From: Agapetus fuscipes
Lineage: Eukaryota; Arthropoda; Insecta; Trichoptera; Glossosomatidae
Direction: 5' to 3'
Length of the DNA stretch: 64,000 nucleotides
NCBI GenBank assembly: GCA_951799405.1
Contig: OX637343.1
Span: 1,426,001-1,490,000 of the forward strand
The notes beneath the pieces were generated by a model. The model searched no databases. It was not told the origin of the DNA and saw only the letters and a list, made by a program, of their open reading frames with translations. The translations under genes were made by a program, and so were the position numbers. Of the stretch, positions 59,769-64,000 are shown in pieces (within the stretch, counting starts at the first letter, position 1; the number at the start of each line of letters is the position of its first letter).

Positions 59769-59963
59769 CAGGACCCTGAGTACGATTTTTTTCACTTTAC
59801 TCGAAGTATTGTGTATTGGAGAAAAATGTATGTGAACTTAAAGCACCCCTGGTAAAAAAGGTTTCGAAACTTGTTTTGCCAGAGGTACTTTACAAGTTCA
59901 CATACATTTTTCTCGAATACTTAATACTTCGAGTAAAGTGAAAAAACTCGTACTCAGGGTACA
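59769..59963. mobile_element. Foldback MITE M2, copy 2
   Basis: Left end 'gaccctgagtacg', right end 'cgtactcagggtaca'. Arms through 'ttcactttactcgaagtatt'. Left tip slightly decayed. Confidence 0.85.
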
Positions 59964-60057
59964 GAGCGTGATCCACCACGGCTGATTTTTTTTTCTGTTT
60001 TTGGTATAGTATTTATGCCTTTTACGTAATGTGTGTTGTTAGCAATAACGCTGCTAC

Positions 60058-60135
60058 TTCTAAGCTACACATAAAGTGCACCTTTTTGCCGCGTTTCTCC
60101 TTGAAAGTCTCATGGGGCGAACTTCAGTTGAACCT
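60058..60135 (-). mobile_element. SINE-A 3' end fragment
   Basis: Complement: 'ctaagctacacataaagtgc', 'ttgccgcgtttctcc', 'ggggcgaacttcagttg'. Confidence 0.65.
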
Positions 60136-60204
60136 TGAGAAAAAGAAGAAAAAAAAAAATGAACCACAGTCAAGACTCGAAAGAACAATTTCAAATTAAA
60201 ATTA

Positions 60205-60498
60205 AAAGTAGGCTGATTTATTTGGTGAGCGCTGTTTTTGTGTGTATCACACCTCAAGAGCCCTCTGCAAGCTTGGTCGTCGCTGTAGAAAGTGCCAATT
60301 CTCAAGCAAGACCCAGTTGTTGTAAGGCTGGATGGACCTTTTGATGACCGGTCTTTGGTAAAGGTTTGTGAATTTTTCATTCCAGCGAAGAGCAAATTTG
60401 AAAATATAAATGGTATATTTTTTGTGCTCCGCCGGGATTCGAACCCACGACCTTCCAGTTACGAGTCCAAAGTGTTACCACCTGGACTACGGACCGGT
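60205..60498 (-). mobile_element. SINE-B, near full length
   Basis: Complement: tail variant 2 ('tatttggtgagcgctgtttt'), body, box B 'gggattcgaacccacg' at 60434, box A 'ctggactacggaccgg' at 60482. Confidence 0.88.
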
Positions 60499-60551
60499 CA
60501 AGCATCGGAATCCGGCCATAACGCAAAAAAAACTTGCTCTCACCTTTTACT

Positions 60552-60775
60552 ATCTTGGTCGTCGCTACAAAGCACCAATTCTTAAGCAAGACCCAGTTAC
60601 TGTAAGGCTGGATGGACCTTTCAATGACCGGTCTTCGGTAAAGGCATATGAATTTTTCAACCCAACGAAGAGCAAATTTAAAAATGTAATTGTTTATTTT
60701 TGTCCTCCGCTGGGATGCGAACCCACAGCCTTCCATTTACGAGTCAAAAGTGTCACCACTGGACTACGGACCGGC
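60552..60775 (-). mobile_element. SINE-B, second copy in tandem
   Basis: Complement: 'cttggtcgtcgctacaaag' to 'ccactggactacggaccgg'. Lacks the 3' tail. Confidence 0.85.
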
Positions 60776-61164
60776 CATGAAAGCCTAAAAATAGTTAAAT
60801 AGATAAGTACTTCGTTTACTAGCTATTTGAGGTGGGCATTTCCCATCACATCTCTGATGGGATTACCACTATAATTCCTGCGACACAGTTTTAAACCAAT
60901 AATTCCTTCATCCGCAGGTCCTAGAGTCCGGTCACTTTTAATCCGGGCACTGGGGGTACTTAATAGTTTCGGGTCCGTTATTCTATTAAAATTTTCATTT
61001 ATAATTTTCGATACCAAGGGCTCAGAAGTTGGGGGTGAGATGGCAGGTTTGTCCCTTCCTCACAAGGGTTCTCCAAGCCTGAAATTCTCAATTTTGTGTA
61101 AACTCGGAACCCAAAATTGATCACAATTATTTTCTTGATAAGCGTTGCATTTTTAAAATTTCTA
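60776..61164. other. Nothing recognised
   Basis: No gene or family seen. Confidence 0.45.
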
Positions 61165-61660
61165 TTTTTAGTCCGTAGTCCAGTGGTAGCACTTCGGACT
61201 CGTGAATGCAAGGTTGTGGGTTCGAATCCCGGTGAAGTTCAAAAAATATCCACCATTTTTATTTTCTAACTTGCTTTTTGCTGTGTTAAGAAATTCATAA
61301 ACCTTTACAAAAGACCGGTCATTAAAAATGTCCATCCAACTTTACAGCAACTGGGTCTTGCTTGAGAATTGTCGCATTGTAGCGACGATCAAGCTCCTAA
61401 AAAAGCCTGTCGACAGCTCATTTGGTAGAATGCTTGCATTCCATGCCGAGAGCAAGGGTTCGACCTCAAGGTGTACTCAGCCTTCACAAAAAGAAGCACC
61501 ACCCCCCCGGGAGCTGGAAAATCACCACTTCAACTGAAAGTGGTTGGTTCACACCAACCCTTACCCGTAAAAATAAATAGATCCCGAATTGTCACATGCG
61601 ATCCCTTCGGGGATAACGCAAGCAAGTTGTTACACTATATGTGTAGCTTTGTTGCGTTTT
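61165..61660 (+). mobile_element. Composite SINE B-A', copy 5
   Basis: SINE-B 61170-61395 (box B gggttcgaatcccgg), linker 'gctcctaaaaaagcctgtcg', SINE-A' with the shared deletion ('gagcaagggttcgacctc'), end 'gtgtagctttgttgcg'. Confidence 0.85.
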
Positions 61661-61771
61661 TTTTGCGGCCTTCGAAGTTTTGTTTGTATTCTTAAATTTG
61701 TGAAGAGGAATGCTATTCATCATTTTTTTTAACTGTTCAGAAACAGTTATAAAAATGATCAATAAATCAAA

Positions 61772-61850
61772 CCCGGTCGATAGCTCAATTGATAGAGTGC
61801 TTGCATTCCATACCGAGAGCTCGGGTTCGAATCTCACCGAGGGTGTGGTG
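61772..61850 (+). mobile_element. SINE-A head
   Basis: 'cccggtcgatagctcaattg', box B 'gggttcgaatctcacc', cut after 'gagggtgt'. Confidence 0.78.
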
Positions 61851-62066
61851 AGATTTGCAGCTGCTTACCCGGTCAATTGACGTCACATATTTTCCCGGCA
61901 TTTTTTTAAATGTGCTGAGTCAATTGCTGAGTCTTCTAAGAAGTTTTTGTTTCACTCGCGGAACCCCTTTAGCTCATCCAAGGAGCCCCAAGCTTCCCCG
62001 GACCACATTTTGACAACCGTTGCCCTAGCTTACTAATATGAATGTATGAATATGTGTACAAATAGT
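61851..62066. other. Nothing recognised
   Basis: No feature supported. Confidence 0.45.
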
Positions 62067-62076
62067 TAACAACTTT

Positions 62077-62925
62077 CGGGGTTATTCTTAGACATTTTAG
62101 TCGCCCGTTGAGCCCACGCTTTGAAAAACTAATGATGCCTCGGCTGAAAGTTTCATGACCACGGTCATTCTTACCTACCTAATTTTGGTAGTTTTTGTAT
62201 GAAGACTTTGTAATCAGCTGATCACTTGCGGCCATCTTGGATTGATACCTGCCGTATTGTATCAGGATGCCTCAAGCCAACGCCCACGGGGAAGTTATAT
62301 CCTCTTGCAGGCATAGCCCCACCCCACATCAGACGCAAAGTGGCTTCGAGAGTCGAGAGGCAGAAGGCTCTAACGTGCACACAGCACTGCATTAACGGAA
62401 GTGGCATTTCATCACAGCAGCGCCTGAAGTCGAGACACAGCTTCCTTAGTTCCGTGCAGCCCTTGTCTTCGGATCCAGTGGCGGAGAGATTGCAAATGTG
62501 GAAAGAGGAATGCCCGGAGAGCTTTGTGCAGCCTGCAGAGAGCCTACCTCCAGGAAAGAACCTCGAGTGGCTCGTGTGGAAATCTATGAACAGATTGAGG
62601 ACCAATGTTGGAAGAACCCGGGCCAACATGTTGACCTGGGGATTTCTGGGACGGGAGGACTCTACACTATGTGAGTGTGGAGCTCAGCAAACAATGGAGC
62701 ACCTGCGGTGTTGTCCCTCCTGTCCGACAAGCTGCTCCATGGATGATCTCTTTGCGGGAAACCAAAGAGCTGTAGACATTGCTCGTTACTGGGCCAATAC
62801 GGTGTGAAGCTGACACGAAGAAGAAGAGATCTTGGATTGACAGGTCTTCATACAAATGCATCATTAGTTTGTCAAAGCGTGGGCTCAACGGGCGACTAAA
62901 ATGTCTAAGAATAGCCCCGTTTATG
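62077..62925. mobile_element. Long-TIR relative of M1, split by a LINE
   Basis: Outer inverted ends of about 60 bp: 'cggggttattcttagacatt' ... 'cccacgctttg' and the mirror 'caaagcgtgggctcaacggg' ... 'aagaatagccccg'. Inside lies an M1-like core ('ccacggtcattcttacctac', 'cttgcggccatcttgga', 'acaggtcttcatacaaat'). M1 may be an internal-deletion derivative of this longer element, or the reverse. Confidence 0.75.
62246..62828 (+). pseudogene. R1/Jockey-type LINE C-terminus with 12-bp target duplication
   Basis: Inserted in the M1 relative; 'atcttggattga' at 62234-62245 and 62829-62840 is the target duplication. The frame to the stop near 62807 reads VASRVERQKALTCTQHC, LEWLVWKSMNRLRTNVG, NMLTWGF and CECGAQQTMEHLRCC, i.e. 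the region after RT with a Cys/His cluster. The 3' end 'gctgacacgaagaagaagag' is short with no poly-A. Intact frame, so fairly young. Confidence 0.82.
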
Positions 62926-63320
62926 TTTTACCTCAAGCGTTTAGCGTTTAATAAAAAAAAAATCCAAACTAAAACAGCGCCCCAAGTGAAAGTTTCAATT
63001 TCCCTACACTTTTGGGAAAACGCTCGATTGTAAACCAGTACGTACTCACAGTATACAACATTGAAAATATTTAAAACATAAATTATTCTCGATCGCGTTA
63101 ATAGAAAAATGTATGATAGATACAGCAGCACCACTAGGGAGTGATTAAGTTTGCATACATTTTATTTATATTCACGTGATCGAGGTGGGATTCACGGAAT
63201 GTTTATACTAGGGGTAGAGGGAGAGCAGGAAGTAAAGAGGGTTTCAGAAGGGTCAGACCCTCGGGGTCTAAATCGAGAGGAGAAAATAAGTAGGACAGCC
63301 TAAACTAATGAGTAAGCATT
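62926..63320. other. Nothing recognised
   Basis: AT-rich with a GA-rich patch at 63215-63285. No gene. Confidence 0.45.
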
Positions 63321-63324
63321 ATAT

Positions 63325-63395
63325 AATGATGGTTCGGAAGAGGCCTACGTCCAGGAGTGGACAGTGATGGACTGAAAAAGAAGAAGAAGAAATAA
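63325..63395 (+). pseudogene. LINE C-terminus scrap (EAYVQEW type)
   Basis: Residues EEAYVQEW then a stop, followed by 'aaaaagaagaagaag'. Same 3' end type as 9640 and 27810. Confidence 0.55.
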
Positions 63396-63414
63396 TATCG
63401 CTTCCCTTGTTTAA

Positions 63415-63762
63415 AGAAAAAACAGCAAAAGTTGTAGAGCTTATGTTCTTTTAAAAGGTTTATATTTGTAAAATATCTTCTTCTTCTTGTGGCGATTGGC
63501 AAACATCATATCAATTTCCACCTCCTTGACTTGTAGGTTGGTATGCGGTTAACCACCCATGCTGTAAAAAATGGTTCACTTTTCCAATATCACCCCTGTT
63601 TCAGGGAAGGACGGTAAGAGTTGCAGGGTGTATGTCCATTTGAGATTTGTGCTTTTATGTTGTAGGCTCACATGCGGCATGTGCAAGCGCGAACTTATTC
63701 GTATTTGCTTGTAAAATAGGATATAATATGAATCTCCGATGCAACATATCTTTGCAACTTAG
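63415..63762 (+). mobile_element. LINE-X tail, two pieces
   Basis: A scrap at 63418-63460 ('gcaaaagttgtagagcttat'), then a full tail from 'cctccttgacttgtaggttg' (63522) to 'ctttgcaacttagattagat' (63760). Confidence 0.8.
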
Positions 63763-63767
63763 ATTAG

Positions 63768-64000
63768 ATAAGTCCGCTCAGTTGGTAGAGTGCTTGCATT
63801 CCATGCCGAGAGCAGGGGTTCGAAGCCCACCAAAGGTGTCAGAAATACTTTCCCGTTTCGGTGTTTATTTCAAACCCCAAAATAAAATATCGGCAAGGTT
63901 TACACAGCCTTCACAATAAATGAGTACCAGCCCCCTCGAGAGGTGCATGTAAAAATAAATAGGTTCCACTCGCCACATGCGAATCCCTTCGGGGATAACG
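63768..64000 (+). mobile_element. SINE-A, cut by the window end
   Basis: Head 'gctcagttggtagagtgc' (5' tip lost), box B 'ggttcgaagccc', body to 'cttcggggataacg'. Internal loss near 63940. Confidence 0.85.

Noticed and set aside
62226..62807. Independent host gene
   Set aside because: Residues match a LINE C-terminus and the segment is bounded by a 12-bp target duplication.

Overview
This window is repeat-rich, mostly AT-rich DNA from an animal nuclear genome, most likely an invertebrate. Evidence: several tRNA-headed SINE families, short 5'-truncated non-LTR retrotransposons, foldback elements, hammerhead-like Penelope remnants, two tandem satellites and a 5S rRNA-like copy. I found no host protein-coding gene. 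Nearly every open frame is a mobile-element remnant, an antisense shadow of one, or a by-product of a tandem repeat. The species cannot be named from sequence alone.

The centrepiece is an almost complete Ty3/Gypsy LTR retrotransposon on the minus strand (13993-22263). It has two 468-bp LTRs with no difference seen by eye, a 4-bp ATAT target duplication, a primer binding site and a polypurine tract. It sits inside an older LINE tail whose two halves can be matched across it. Gag carries an N-terminal SAP-like domain, a long coiled coil and a zinc knuckle. Pol (protease, RT, RNase H, integrase) lies in the -1 frame and is broken by two apparent single-base deletions. After the integrase GPY/F module, pol has an extra ~210 residues that read as a macrodomain (OARD1/TARG1-like) followed by a CCCH zinc finger, ending on the last three bases before the 3' LTR. 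The long 5' leader holds two foreign pieces: an R1-type LINE C-terminus against the primer site, and a 200-bp unit also found at 4816-5015.

Layout. 1-5.3 kb: SINE-A and SINE-B copies, LINE-X tails and the 200-bp unit with its own 12-bp target duplication. 5.8-6.4 kb: nested SINE-D. 6.8-10.4 kb: LINE fragments. 10.7-11.9 kb: satellite of 19-bp monomers in a 95-bp higher-order repeat. 12.2-13.9 kb: LINE-Y split by a foldback element, then LINE-X. 14-22.3 kb: the Gypsy element. 22.3-34.4 kb: SINEs, LINE-X, LINE-Y and CR1/L2-type fragments. 34.4 kb: 5S-like copy. 35.5-36.0 kb: 33-bp minisatellite. 36-64 kb: MITE-like foldbacks, solo-LTR remnants, Penelope-like hammerhead motifs, and more SINE and LINE copies.

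Names used here. SINE-A: tRNA head beginning ccggtcgatagctcag. SINE-B: head ggtccgtagtccagtgg. SINE-D: head tatggccgagggggcc. LINE-X: C-terminus ending near KKW-RLIC, with a ~270-bp 3' tail and gatta or attatag repeats. LINE-Y: C-terminus ending RQLCRGSGHP, with a ttacag tail. M1-M4: foldback or TIR elements. All family names are local labels. Boundaries of degenerate copies are good to about 5-20 bp.
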